DNA of 18,367 bases, taken from the NCBI GenBank assembly GCA_021371965.1, contig JAJFVE010000170.1, forward strand, positions 1-18,367, in the 5' to 3' direction. Below, piece after piece: positions 7,362 through 15,626 of this stretch. The position numbers and the translations under genes were made by a program. Origin of the DNA: Planctomycetaceae bacterium. GTDB taxonomy: Bacteria; Planctomycetota; Phycisphaerae; SM23-33. The notes under the pieces are model-generated. The model did no database searches and was not told the DNA's origin. It saw only the letters and a program-made list of their open reading frames with translations. Position 1 is the first letter of the stretch, and every line of letters starts with the position of its first letter.

Positions 7362-7550
7362 TAGCCGCTGAGGTCGCTGAGGACGCTGAGGGAAGAGAAG
7401 AATGGGAAAATGGAAGACGCAACGAGTGGAATGATAGAACGTTGGGGCAGTGCTGGGGCGGCGTGCCGCCAGGCCTGGCGCGAAGAGTTATTCTTCCAAC
7501 TTTCCATCCTTCTCTTCTTCCCTCAGCGTCCTCGCGACCTCAGCGGCTAA
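7362..7550 (+). repeat. Long palindromic element with AGCCGCTGAGG arms, copy 1
   Basis: The left arm (7362-7404) begins TAGCCGCTGAGGTCGCTG and the right arm (7508-7549) is its near-perfect inverted copy, about 42 bases each. Inner segments continue the palindrome (AATGGGAAAATGGAAGA against GGATGGAAAGTTGGAAGA read on the other strand). The centre has a small GGCGG/CCGCC palindrome near 7460. The arms are themselves tandem runs of a CGCTGAGG-type 9-mer. Related arms lie at 11455-11497 and 17609-17748. No gene is present inside. The element fills most of the 304-base gap 7308-7611. Confidence 0.85.
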
Positions 7551-7611
7551 TAAAAAATCGCGCCGGCACCAGGCCCGCGCGATTCTTGAAGATCGTCGTG
7601 TTGAAGAACGC

Positions 7612-8067
7612 CTACTTCTTCATCGCTTCTTTGGCCGCCTCGGGCGGGGTGATGGTGTACGTGGGATTAATAATGTAGATCGCCTGGTCGGTGCGCCAGT
7701 GGCGGTGGTCGTTGTACGTGCGGCCGCTGACTTCCTTGACCTTGTACCGGATCGACTGCGTGCCGCCCTTGCAGGCGCCGTAGTGCAATTCGCCGGTGAC
7801 GTTGACGATGCAGCCGGGCTTGACGTCGGTCAGGCCGGGCTTCCACTTCTTGATGTTGACGCTGAACTTCTTGCTGGCGTCGATGAACGTCACCTTGAAG
7901 CTCTTGGCATCGACCTTCTCAATCAGGATGCGCGTGGTGACCATGACCTTCTTGCCGTTGGGGGCCTTCTCGTTAGGCAGCACTTCCTCGATCGGCTTGG
8001 CGGCGGGCTGGCTCTCGGCTGCCGGGGCAGCCGCGCTGAGCATCACCACTAGAAACAGGCTTGTCAT
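7612..8067 (-). CDS. Small secreted protein, function unknown
   Basis: This 151-aa protein begins with a short hydrophobic stretch (LFLVVMLSAAAPAAES) that looks like a signal peptide, so it is probably exported. The mature part is rich in alternating beta-type segments (KKVMVTTRILIEKV, SFKVTFIDASKKFSVNI, GCIVNVTGELHYG) and may be a small beta-barrel or OB-like domain; that is inference from pattern only. Two cysteines lie in the middle (KPGC, GACKGG). A strong ribosome-binding site (AAGGAGAA) precedes the ATG. It stands alone between two repeat elements and is divergent from the BatA-like gene. I do not recognise a family. Confidence 0.75.
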   Translation of the reverse strand: MTSLFLVVMLSAAAPAAESQPAAKPIEEVLPNEKAPNGKKVMVTTRILIEKVDAKSFKVTFIDASKKFSVNIKKWKPGLTDVKPGCIVNVTGELHYGACKGGTQSIRYKVKEVSGRTYNDHRHWRTDQAIYIINPTYTITPPEAAKEAMKK

Positions 8068-8211
8068 GACAGTTCTCCTTCAGGAGGCTTAACGCCCATG
8101 CAATGCCGTGATTGCGTAGTATATCGACGTATTGAACCCGCTTCGCGACTAAAAGGACCGCGGCAGCACCCTGCTGATAGACGCTGCGCTGCAAGCGTCG
8201 CAATCGCGGCG

Positions 8212-8249
8212 ATCCGCAAATCCGCAATCCGAAATCCCCAATCCGCAAT
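8212..8249 (+). repeat. Tandem AATCCGCAATCC word repeat
   Basis: Four or five imperfect copies of (A)ATCCGCA/ATCCGAA lie in the divergent gap between the small secreted protein and the BatA-like gene. The same words close the composite elements at 4144-4167 and 15601-15626. The rest of the gap (8068-8211) shows only a TATACT-like -10 box on the minus strand and nothing firmer. Confidence 0.7.
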
Positions 8250-8259
8250 GAACAGCCGG

Positions 8260-8265
8260 TATAAT
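8260..8265 (+). promoter_or_regulatory. TATAAT -10 box directly before the BatA-like start codon
   Basis: A perfect TATAAT hexamer ends eight bases before the ATG at 8274. A transcript starting the usual 6-8 bases downstream of the box would begin at or next to the start codon, so the mRNA could be leaderless. In line with this, no ribosome-binding site is visible. No good -35 box is found at 16-18 bases upstream. Confidence 0.45.
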
Positions 8266-8273
8266 CACCTGCG

Positions 8274-10469
8274 ATGATGCTCGCGTCGCTGACATTCATG
8301 TTCGGCTCGCTGCTGTGGGCGGGCGCCGCCGTCGCGGCGCCGGTGGTCATCCACCTGATCATGCGCACCAAGCCGCGCGAGCTGGACTTTCCCGCCCTGC
8401 GATTCGTCCGAAAGACCCAGCAGGCCACCCTGAGCAAGCTCAAACTCAAGCACCTCATCCTGCTGCTGATGCGCATGGCCGCACTGGCATTGATCATCAT
8501 GCTCCTGGCGCGGGGCCTGATCCCCGCCTGGACGACGGCTGCCGACACCAGCCTGCCCGTGGCGGCCGTCTTTGTCGTCGACGACAGCGCCTCGATGGGC
8601 TACCAGTACCAGGATCGCAGCCTGCTGGCCGGCGGCCGCGCGCTGGCCGGGCAGGTCATCGCCCGCATCGCCAGCCGCTCGCCGCTCAGCCGCGTGGCGG
8701 TCATCCGCACCTCCAGGCCCGCCGCCCGCGCCGTCTTCCTGGGCGACCTGAAGCTCGCGGCCCAGCAGATTCTCGAGATCGAAGAAACGCCCTCCGACGC
8801 CTCGGTGGCCGCGGGCATGGCGCGGGCAGCGGCGTTGCTGGCCACCAGCGACCTGCCCCGCCGCGAGATATATCTCGTCACCGACATGACGGCCCAGGCC
8901 TGGCGCGACGGCGGCGGGATGGACCTGGCCGCGGCCAAGCCCGCCGAGGACAAAAAAGCCCCCATCGCCCCGCGCGTGATCGTGCTGGACTGCTCGGCAG
9001 GACAGGGCGCCAACGTCTCGCTGGCGCCGCTGCGGATGGAATCGCCGCGAGTGCCCGTCGGCGTCGACGTGGCCCTGCGGACAGAGCTGGCCAGCAGCGG
9101 CCTGGCCGGCGAGTACGACCTCAACCTCGACGTCGACGCCCAGCCCGTCGACCACCGCTCGTTGTCGCTCAAGGCCGGACAGGTGGTGGCCGTCGACGCC
9201 CCGCCGCTGACTGTGCAGGCCAAACGCCCCGGACTGCTGCAGGGGCGACTGGCCGTGCGGCAGAGCGACCCGCTGGCCTGGGATAACGTGCAGTATTTCA
9301 CGCTGCAGGTGGGCCCGCCGGCGACGTGCCTGGTGGTGCGCGAGGCCGCCACCATCGGTCAGCCCAACGACACGACCTTCCTGGTGCAGCGGGCGGCAGC
9401 GCCCTCCGGCGGCGCCGGCGGCGACTGGGTCAGCACGCGCGTGGTGACGGCCGACCGCCTCAGCGCCGCCGACCTCAAGAGCGCGGCCATCGTGCTGCTG
9501 TCGGACGTGGGGAGCCTGGGCGAGTCGCAGTGGCGGCTGCTGGAGGATTTCGTCAGCGACGGCGGCGGGCTGTGGGTCGTCGTCGGGTCGATGACGGGCG
9601 CGGCCTCGTACAACACGCCGGCGGCGCAGAAGCTCATGCCCGCGTCGCTGGGGGCGCTGGAGACGCTGGAGCCGGCGGTGGGCTGGGACGTCGAGAAGCC
9701 CTCGCCGCACGCGCTGCTGGCGCCGTTCGTCGGCGAGCAGAACCCGCCGCTGACGGAGGTGCGCTGCCGCCGGCGATTCACGATCACGGCCCTGTCCGGC
9801 GACGCGACCGACGTGGTGCACTACGCCGACAAGACGCCGGCCATCGTCACGCGGCAGGTGGGGCGCGGGACGGTCCTGCTGTGGAACTTCTCGCCGGCGC
9901 GGCCGTTCTCGAACCTCGCGCCGCTGCCGCAGTTTCCCGTCCTCGCCCAGCGCGCGGTGCAGGTCTTTCTGGGCGGGCTGGAAAACCGCACGGCCTACAC
10001 GTGGGGCGCCGCCGTCAGCGTCCCCTTTCCGCAGACGATGCGCCGGGCGCTGGTGGCCGTGCGCCGTCCGGGCAGCGAGGCGTACCAGGGCGTGGTGACG
10101 GCCTTGAACGCCCAGTCGGTGACGCTGCCGGCCGACGCCGTGGGCAACTGGGTCGTGCGGTTCACGCAGGACGACCGCCAGGAGCTGCGAGGATTCAGCG
10201 TCAACCCCGACAGCGGCGAGAGCGACCTCAAAGCCGAACCCCCCGCCGACGCGCTCAAGCTGCTGCCGCCCAGGCGCGCCGGCATCGTCAGCAAGATCGA
10301 CCAGATCGTCCAACAGCAGGACGAGGCCACCCGCGACCTCGACCTGACCGCCCCAGGCCTGCTGCTGCTGCTGGCCCTGATGGCCGCCGAGTCGTTCTTC
10401 TCAAACCGCTTCTACCGCAAAGGGACGGCCGTCGAACTCAGCCAAGGCCAAGGGCGCCAGCAGGTCTGA
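8274..10469 (+). CDS. BatA-domain/von Willebrand factor A membrane protein
   Basis: This 731-aa protein starts with the BatA (aerotolerance regulator) N-terminal module. A membrane helix spans about residues 4-29, then comes IMRTKPRELDFPALRFV, and a second helix lies at about 60-80. A VWA domain follows with the metal-site motif DDSAS (Asp103-x-Ser105-x-Ser107). A GATase-like segment (LGESQWRLLEDFVSDGGGLWVVVG, about 412-435) and a C-terminal helix (about 695-712) end the protein. Such proteins are often encoded beside MoxR and DUF58 genes and are thought to act with them at the cell envelope. Here the gene stands alone and the only moxR is 7.5 kb upstream. A second ATG lies at 8277. Exact function is unknown. 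Confidence 0.88.
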   Translation: MMLASLTFMFGSLLWAGAAVAAPVVIHLIMRTKPRELDFPALRFVRKTQQATLSKLKLKHLILLLMRMAALALIIMLLARGLIPAWTTAADTSLPVAAVFVVDDSASMGYQYQDRSLLAGGRALAGQVIARIASRSPLSRVAVIRTSRPAARAVFLGDLKLAAQQILEIEETPSDASVAAGMARAAALLATSDLPRREIYLVTDMTAQAWRDGGGMDLAAAKPAEDKKAPIAPRVIVLDCSAGQGANVSLAPLRMESPRVPVGVDVALRTELASSGLAGEYDLNLDVDAQPVDHRSLSLKAGQVVAVDAPPLTVQAKRPGLLQGRLAVRQSDPLAWDNVQYFTLQVGPPATCLVVREAATIGQPNDTTFLVQRAAAPSGGAGGDWVSTRVVTADRLSAADLKSAAIVLLSDVGSLGESQWRLLEDFVSDGGGLWVVVGSMTGAASYNTPAAQKLMPASLGALETLEPAVGWDVEKPSPHALLAPFVGEQNPPLTEVRCRRRFTITALSGDATDVVHYADKTPAIVTRQVGRGTVLLWNFSPARPFSNLAPLPQFPVLAQRAVQVFLGGLENRTAYTWGAAVSVPFPQTMRRALVAVRRPGSEAYQGVVTALNAQSVTLPADAVGNWVVRFTQDDRQELRGFSVNPDSGESDLKAEPPADALKLLPPRRAGIVSKIDQIVQQQDEATRDLDLTAPGLLLLLALMAAESFFSNRFYRKGTAVELSQGQGRQQV

Positions 10470-10477
10470 TGGGAGCG

Positions 10478-10505
10478 ATAGTTCGGAGTTCGTAGTTTGA
10501 AGTCA
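10478..10505 (+). repeat. GTTCGGAGTTCGTAGTTTG word repeat
   Basis: Three imperfect copies of an AGTTCGtAG-type word lie eight bases after the stop of the BatA-like gene. It marks the left side of the AT-rich orphan-gene segment and belongs to the same class of short-word elements as the others. Confidence 0.55.
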
Positions 10506-10615
10506 AAGCACCCTCCTCCGCAACCGCCAGTCCCAAAAGAGGTACGACTTGTACTGCCTTTGCACTTTCTTGGGTAACGTCCGCAATAGCCTCTTTTTGC
10601 GACGCCAGCTTGGTA

Positions 10616-11281
10616 CTATCGGTAGTAGTTGAACCAACTGCCGTTGTAGTTGGTGTCAAAGTTCTCTTTGGAGTCGAAGGCAATGGGGATAGGGTTGTGT
10701 GCTAAGTAGCCGAACTCATCGTATGGCTCGACAAGACGCGCATATTCATTGGCATAGACTTCCTTGAGTCCTTTCTTGTCAGCCCTCTTAGCCTGAATCT
10801 CCGTCATAAAGAAGAAGGTGGCAGTCTCAAAAAGCCGCGATATCTTCCACAGTTCTGGGTTGGTCAACCGGCACCTTAGTCGCTCAAGTGCTCCCTCTGT
10901 AACACGTTGATTGGCTTCGATCCTTGCAACCTGCTCAAATGCGGAGAAGACGACGAAGAGTCTTTCTGTGGGAAATCGAAGGTCACCCAGTTCCCCTATT
11001 ATCTGCTTAAATTGTTGAAGAACCCGCCCTTGTTCCGCTTGGAAAAAGTTATGGTCGTCGCCCCTAAACAGCTTCACATCCCTCTCAAACTCAAGTATCA
11101 CGTACAGTCTGGAATGTCCAGCGGCCTCGGGCAGGTCCCTGTCGTAACGAATGTTCAGTACATGCACGTTATAGTACGAGGTAACCCAAGCCGCCAATTC
11201 AAGGAATGGAGAAGGAAGAGGCTTACCCCTCTTCTTTATGGCCTTGGTTTCCTGATAGTCGGAGTCAGATGGCACAATCAT
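10616..11281 (-). CDS. AT-rich orphan protein, function unknown
   Basis: This open frame is visibly poorer in GC than its neighbours (26 of 60 bases in 10741-10800, against 45 of 60 in 9661-9720), which suggests recent transfer. I chose the ATG at 11281 (MIVPSDSDYQETKAIKK); a GTG at 11311 would add ten residues, and neither has a good ribosome-binding site. The 221-aa product is soluble, mixed alpha/beta and has no signal peptide. Aromatic-rich stretches (WVTSYYNVHVLNIRYDR, FFFMTEIQ) and an Asn/Tyr-rich C-terminus (NYNGSWFNYYR) stand out. No family is recognised. It is flanked by repeat elements on both sides, so it may be cargo inserted between them. Confidence 0.7.
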   Translation of the reverse strand: MIVPSDSDYQETKAIKKRGKPLPSPFLELAAWVTSYYNVHVLNIRYDRDLPEAAGHSRLYVILEFERDVKLFRGDDHNFFQAEQGRVLQQFKQIIGELGDLRFPTERLFVVFSAFEQVARIEANQRVTEGALERLRCRLTNPELWKISRLFETATFFFMTEIQAKRADKKGLKEVYANEYARLVEPYDEFGYLAHNPIPIAFDSKENFDTNYNGSWFNYYR

Positions 11282-11454
11282 ACTGAAATATAGTACCACG
11301 ACTTCCGCCACATGGTTTCTTGAAAAGGCGTTTTCGGGGATCGTGGCTCTTCAGGCCCCCATGGAATCTCCGCTTCGCTACGACTTCCGGCCCTGCGCGA
11401 CACGGCGTCCAATCTCCGAGTCCAGTGTAACAGGCAGCGGCCCCTCTTGATTCT

Positions 11455-11497
11455 TTCCCCCATCTTCCTCAGCGTCCTCTGCGGCCTCAGCGGCTAA
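11455..11497 (-). repeat. Single AGCCGCTGAGG arm (copy 2)
   Basis: Read on the minus strand it begins ATTAGCCGCTGAGGCCGC and continues with GCTGAGGAAGATGG, matching the arms at 7362 and 17609. No inverted partner is found nearby, so this is half an element. Its end lies four bases from the stop codon of the PQQ-like gene. The rest of the gap 11282-11454 shows no gene or clear signal. Confidence 0.8.
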
Positions 11498-11501
11498 TCT
11501 A

Positions 11502-14500
11502 CTACTCGCTGGCGAAGACATGGATGCCGTTGATGTCGGTGATGACGATGGAGCCGTCGAGGATCTGGACCTGGCTGTCGTAGCCGGCGATCTCCTGGTA
11601 GGCGATCAGCGAGATGCAGCACAGCACGCCGGGCAGTTCCTGGCGGCCTTGCGGCTGGCCAGTCGTCGCGTCGAAGATGTCGACGAACATCCGCCACTGA
11701 TCGGGCTTGGTGGCCTCGGGCGAGTGCTTGCCCGGGGCGGCCGGGCGCTGGTTCGTGAACCCGTTGACGACGATGATGCGGTTGCCGATCTGCTTGAAGG
11801 CGAAGATGAACGGCTCGATCACGCCGCCGCCTCGCGTCATGTCCAGCGCGAGCTCCTTGCCCGTGGCCGGGTCCCAGACCAGCATCTGCCCGGCCAGGCG
11901 CACGTAGATCTTGCCGTCGCGATAGTGCGCGCCGAAAAGCCGGTAGTGCCAACGATGGTCTTCGAGATTCAACTCTCGCTGCCACTTGGCCGCAACGTCC
12001 GTCGCGCCGTCGTGACCAAACGCGGCCACCTTGCCCTTGGGCCACTTCGAGACGATGTACGCCAGGCCGCTGGTGTCCCAGTTCGGCGGGCTCCAACTGC
12101 CCGTCCCCGGCACCAGCAGCGGACGCAGACTCTTCGCCCGCCCGGTGGCCGCATCGAGCACGATCTCGCCGGCGCCGCTTCCGGCGGCGTCAGAGACGTT
12201 GCCCATGCACCGCAGGGTGGCCGAACCGTCGCCCTCGCGCTGCAGGCGGCTCCGCTGGAACTGATCGATGCCCACCCGCGGGTCCCACCCGGGATTGCCC
12301 GACCAGATCACCTTGCCCGTGGCGCCATCGAGCGTAGCGAAGTAGCCGCCCCACCCGCGGCCGCCGGCGTAGACTGTCTTGTCGTCGCCGCCGATGACGA
12401 AGGGCAGCAGCCCCAGCTTCGTCGACCACAGCGCCTTGCCGTCTGCGCCGCCGTGGGCGTCGAGCGTCCACATCATCGACGTCAGCAGCCGCCCGCCCGC
12501 CTTGGCGGCGCCCTGCGGCGGCAGAGGCAGCAGCTTGTCCCAGGTCAGTTCCCAACCTGGCTTGGAGCGGACCATCCCGATCCGCCGCCCGCTGACGAAA
12601 CCGAACGAGTCGTCGGCCGCGCCGATCGTGTCGCCAAAGAGCACCGCCGGCGACTCGCACGCCAGCGACCAGACCTGCTTGAGCGGCAGCTTGATCTCCC
12701 GTCCGGCCGTCGGCGGCGCCTTGGCGGCCGGCAGCGGCGGGGCCGCCACCAGCACGATCGTGCCGTCGGGGCAGATGACGGGCTCTTCATTGCCCGCGGT
12801 CTGCAGGTCGGTCTCCTCCAGCGTGTTGCCGGTGGATGCCTGGATGCGGTAGAGCTTGCCGCCCGAGGCCAGCACCACGTCGCCGCCGATCAGCGCGGCC
12901 TGTCCGCCCGTGCCGGCGGGAAACTCGCGGCAGTAGAGCTGCCGCCCGCCGGTGATGTCCAACGCCGTCAGCCAGTACTGGCTGATGCCGATGACCACGC
13001 TGCCACTGACGCCGACGATGCGGTCCGACGGCGCCAGCGGCGTCTGCCAGAGCAGCTTGCCGTTCTGGCTGTTGAAGGCGATCACGCCCGTGTGGTCGCG
13101 CGGCGCCGCCAGCAGCATGTCTCCCGCGCCCAGCGCCGCGGGCATGGGGGTGATGATCGGGCAGGTGCCTTCGCGGACGAGGTTGAGCGACTCGTACCCG
13201 CCCAGTCGCTGGACGGCCGGCGGGTACGGGCGCACCCAGACGGTCAGTCCGTCGTAGGCGTCAAAGCACGACATGATTCCCATGTTGTTGCAGCAATAGA
13301 CCCGCCCCTGGTGGACGAGGACCGCAGCCGAGCCGCGCGCCAGGTCTAGGTGCGTGTTCTCGATCCACCCCGTCGAGCGTCGCCAGAGTACGCGGCCGTC
13401 CTGGGCGTCCAGGCACACCAGGCTCGTCGGCAGGGGCGTGTTGGGGCTCTCGCGCACGGCGAAGAGGGTGTCCATCTTCGCCGGTCCGGCCAGCACGTAC
13501 AGCCGCCCGCCGGCGAGGGTCGGTCGGCTCATGGGCGTGAGGTCTTCCCACGTGTCGCGTCCGCGCGTGCTCCACAGTTCCGTGCCCTTGCCCGCGTCGA
13601 CGGCCTGGATGTACGCCGGAATCGACGGCGTCATCAGGTAGTACAGCGCCCCGCGGGGCTGAAGATCCTTGCCGGCCGAGGTCCGCACCGCGCGGCGAAC
13701 CATCAGCCGCTGCATCCACATCGTCGCGGCCATATATCGCGCGGTCGCCTCGTTCCACCAGGGCGTCATCAGCGGCTGGGGCGGCAGGATGTGCGTCCAG
13801 GCCGCCTGCGGCGAGTTGGCGTCGAACCGCGCGATGGCCCCGGGATGGCTGACCAAGACGCTCTCGCCGGCCACCTCCACCTGCGACACCGGCCAGGGCG
13901 CATGGCTGCCACGGTCGGCGATGGGTCCGTCGAGGTTCCACTGGCGGCTGGGCCACTCCGGCGGCAACTGCACGCGCCGCACCTTCAGCCCCGCCAGGCG
14001 CACCGCGCGCTGGGTCTCCAGCACGTCCATCTGCGAGAGCAAGGCCGCCTTGACCTTCGCCGCCGGTTCCTCGGCCCCGCGCCAGGGCACCGTCGCCTCG
14101 TCGGACAGGCCGCTCATGGCCGTGGCGAGCTCGCCGCGATTGCCGCTCTGCTGGGCCAGCGCCAACCACAGCACGGCGTGGGCCTGCCGCGTCAGCGCCG
14201 CGTCGGCGGAGTGCTTGATCACGTCGCGCACCAGCGCGACCGCGCGCACCCAGTTGCCCGCTCGCACGTCTTTCTCGGCCAGCTCCACCATCAGCCGGTG
14301 CAGCGACGGTGCGAAAGGATAGCGGCGAAAGGCCGCGATCAGGTCGTTGACGTCGCCGCTGACGCCCGCCGCCGCGGCGCGAGAGCGGGCCGCCAACTCG
14401 TGCGCCGCCGCCAGCGGCGCCAGGCGGGCGTGGCCCAAGCCCAACAGGTGCTGGTCGATCACCACCCAGAACGGCACGTAATTGCCGCCCTGACGCACGT

Positions 14501-15398
14501 GCGCCCCCGAGGCGGCCGCCAGGTCCAGCAGCACCTGCACCTCGTCGGGACGTAGCGACGATGCGTCGGAGCCGAACATCTCGCTGTGCTGGGCGGCTTC
14601 CCATCGCGTGCGGAGCTCTTCATCGAGCTGGCTCTGCCCGCGGTCGTTGAGGTCGAACATGACGTCGCCGCCGGCGGCCGGGGCCTGCGAAAGCCCCAGG
14701 TAGCTGATCTGGCTCTCGTCGACGATCATCGAGCGCGACTTGTCCGCCCGCCCCAGCAGCGTGTAGTACGCGCCGTAGTTCCACAGGTCGAACGCCTCCC
14801 AGCCCAGGTAGCTGTACGCCGTCGCCACGGCCGGAGAGTCCTCGCCCAGCTTGCCGGCCTTGTGGCGGGCGATGATCTCGCCGATGGCAAATTCAAAATC
14901 TCGGCACTCGGGGGCAACGAGATAGCCATACCAGCCCCAGTGCGTGTATTGCCCGAAGCTCCAGCCGAGCATGAGTTGATAACCCTGCGTGACGGCCGCG
15001 GCGTCATCGGGAAAATCCTGGACCATCTTCCAGCCCCAGTAACTTCGCCAATAGTTGCTGCCGGCCTGTTGAAACGTGCGGGCGATCTCGGCGTAGCCGG
15101 CGATGCGATTGGCGCGGTCGGGCCAGCGCAGCATGGCGGCCTTGATCATCTCGACGCGGTGCAAAGGGGCGATCCGGTCGGCCAGGCCTTTCAGGGCGTT
15201 GTCCTTGGTCAGGTCGGCCTGGAATTTCTGGAGCGTGTTGGCCTTGAGGGTCTCATCCCAGGTGGGCTTCCAGTCGATGCCGGCCTTGAGCCACTCTGCC
15301 GGAATGTACGCCTCGGGCGGACCGGCCGGAGCATCGGCCCGGACCGGACCGCCAACAAAGCAAACGACCCCCAGCAGCGCGGCGTAAACGTATTTCAT
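11502..15398 (-). CDS. Large secreted PQQ-like beta-propeller repeat protein
   Basis: This 1298-aa protein starts with a signal peptide (KYVYAALLGVVCFVGGPVRADA). About residues 25-450 look mostly helical and Trp/Tyr/Ala-rich, perhaps TPR-like. From about 540 onward come PQQ-like propeller blades with the signature (D/N)xxxGxxxW: DAQDGRVLW (~660), DAYDGLTVW (~710), NSQNGKLLW (~775), ASTGNTLEE (~855), DGATGKVIW (~1025) and DPATGKELA (~1175). No membrane anchor is seen after the signal peptide. PQQ-like repeats serve as scaffolds or as quinoprotein dehydrogenases; no catalytic site can be assigned. The ATG at 15398 has AGGAAG upstream and restores the signal peptide; a longer in-frame start at 15443 does not. 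Confidence 0.88.
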   Translation of the reverse strand: MKYVYAALLGVVCFVGGPVRADAPAGPPEAYIPAEWLKAGIDWKPTWDETLKANTLQKFQADLTKDNALKGLADRIAPLHRVEMIKAAMLRWPDRANRIAGYAEIARTFQQAGSNYWRSYWGWKMVQDFPDDAAAVTQGYQLMLGWSFGQYTHWGWYGYLVAPECRDFEFAIGEIIARHKAGKLGEDSPAVATAYSYLGWEAFDLWNYGAYYTLLGRADKSRSMIVDESQISYLGLSQAPAAGGDVMFDLNDRGQSQLDEELRTRWEAAQHSEMFGSDASSLRPDEVQVLLDLAAASGAHVRQGGNYVPFWVVIDQHLLGLGHARLAPLAAAHELAARSRAAAAGVSGDVNDLIAAFRRYPFAPSLHRLMVELAEKDVRAGNWVRAVALVRDVIKHSADAALTRQAHAVLWLALAQQSGNRGELATAMSGLSDEATVPWRGAEEPAAKVKAALLSQMDVLETQRAVRLAGLKVRRVQLPPEWPSRQWNLDGPIADRGSHAPWPVSQVEVAGESVLVSHPGAIARFDANSPQAAWTHILPPQPLMTPWWNEATARYMAATMWMQRLMVRRAVRTSAGKDLQPRGALYYLMTPSIPAYIQAVDAGKGTELWSTRGRDTWEDLTPMSRPTLAGGRLYVLAGPAKMDTLFAVRESPNTPLPTSLVCLDAQDGRVLWRRSTGWIENTHLDLARGSAAVLVHQGRVYCCNNMGIMSCFDAYDGLTVWVRPYPPAVQRLGGYESLNLVREGTCPIITPMPAALGAGDMLLAAPRDHTGVIAFNSQNGKLLWQTPLAPSDRIVGVSGSVVIGISQYWLTALDITGGRQLYCREFPAGTGGQAALIGGDVVLASGGKLYRIQASTGNTLEETDLQTAGNEEPVICPDGTIVLVAAPPLPAAKAPPTAGREIKLPLKQVWSLACESPAVLFGDTIGAADDSFGFVSGRRIGMVRSKPGWELTWDKLLPLPPQGAAKAGGRLLTSMMWTLDAHGGADGKALWSTKLGLLPFVIGGDDKTVYAGGRGWGGYFATLDGATGKVIWSGNPGWDPRVGIDQFQRSRLQREGDGSATLRCMGNVSDAAGSGAGEIVLDAATGRAKSLRPLLVPGTGSWSPPNWDTSGLAYIVSKWPKGKVAAFGHDGATDVAAKWQRELNLEDHRWHYRLFGAHYRDGKIYVRLAGQMLVWDPATGKELALDMTRGGGVIEPFIFAFKQIGNRIIVVNGFTNQRPAAPGKHSPEATKPDQWRMFVDIFDATTGQPQGRQELPGVLCCISLIAYQEIAGYDSQVQILDGSIVITDINGIHVFASE

Positions 15399-15481
15399 GC
15401 GGGAACTTCCTGGCCGTGAATGTCGCGTACAAGTATGCCCCAACCGTCGGAAATATGCAACCGAACACGCGCATGGGTTAT

Positions 15482-15626
15482 CGGCGGGGCTTGCCCCGCG
15501 CGGTTTCTAAGATCAGGAAAAGCTCAGTCGAGCATCAGCCTTCGCCAAGACTTGGACCTGACAAAAACTCGACCGCTAACAAATGGGGACGCGGTGGTTC
15601 AATCCGAAATCGAAAATCCGCAATCC
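15482..15626 (+). repeat. Composite hairpin element, copy 2
   Basis: The order of parts is the same as at 4071-4170: a GCGGGGC/GCCCCGC hairpin (15484-15499), a GATCAGGAAAA stretch, a GTCGAG word, CTCGACCGCTAACAAA and closing AATCCG(A/C)AAT words. An extra CAGCCTTCGCCAAGACTTGG segment is inserted relative to copy 1. The AATCC words touch the stop codon of the FabZ-like gene on the minus strand. The flank 15399-15481 contains only the upstream region of the PQQ-like gene, with a weak TTGCAT/CATACT promoter candidate at 17-base spacing. Confidence 0.8.

Noticed and set aside
7362..7550. CRISPR array or phage-type repeat array
   Set aside because: The repeats are inverted arms of one palindrome without regular spacers, and no cas genes are present.
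8265..10313. Long open frame (682 codons) on the minus strand opposite the BatA-like gene
   Set aside because: It is antisense to a well-supported gene, its translation is rich in Arg, Gly, His and Gln with no domain, and it is explained by high third-position GC.
10438..10683. Small minus-strand frame at the end of the BatA-like gene
   Set aside because: It overlaps both neighbouring genes, its C-terminal part is translated from the GTTCGGAGTTCG repeat, and no ribosome-binding site is seen.
11278..11463. Small minus-strand frame whose stop overlaps the orphan gene start (ATGA)
   Set aside because: It begins near the repeat arm, has atypical composition (Arg, Trp, Pro) and no ribosome-binding site; the overlap is probably chance.
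11520..13349. Long open frame (609 codons) on the plus strand opposite the PQQ-like gene
   Set aside because: The minus strand encodes clear propeller motifs, signal peptide and ribosome-binding site; the plus-strand translation is low-complexity Arg/Ala/Val/Asp with no family resemblance.
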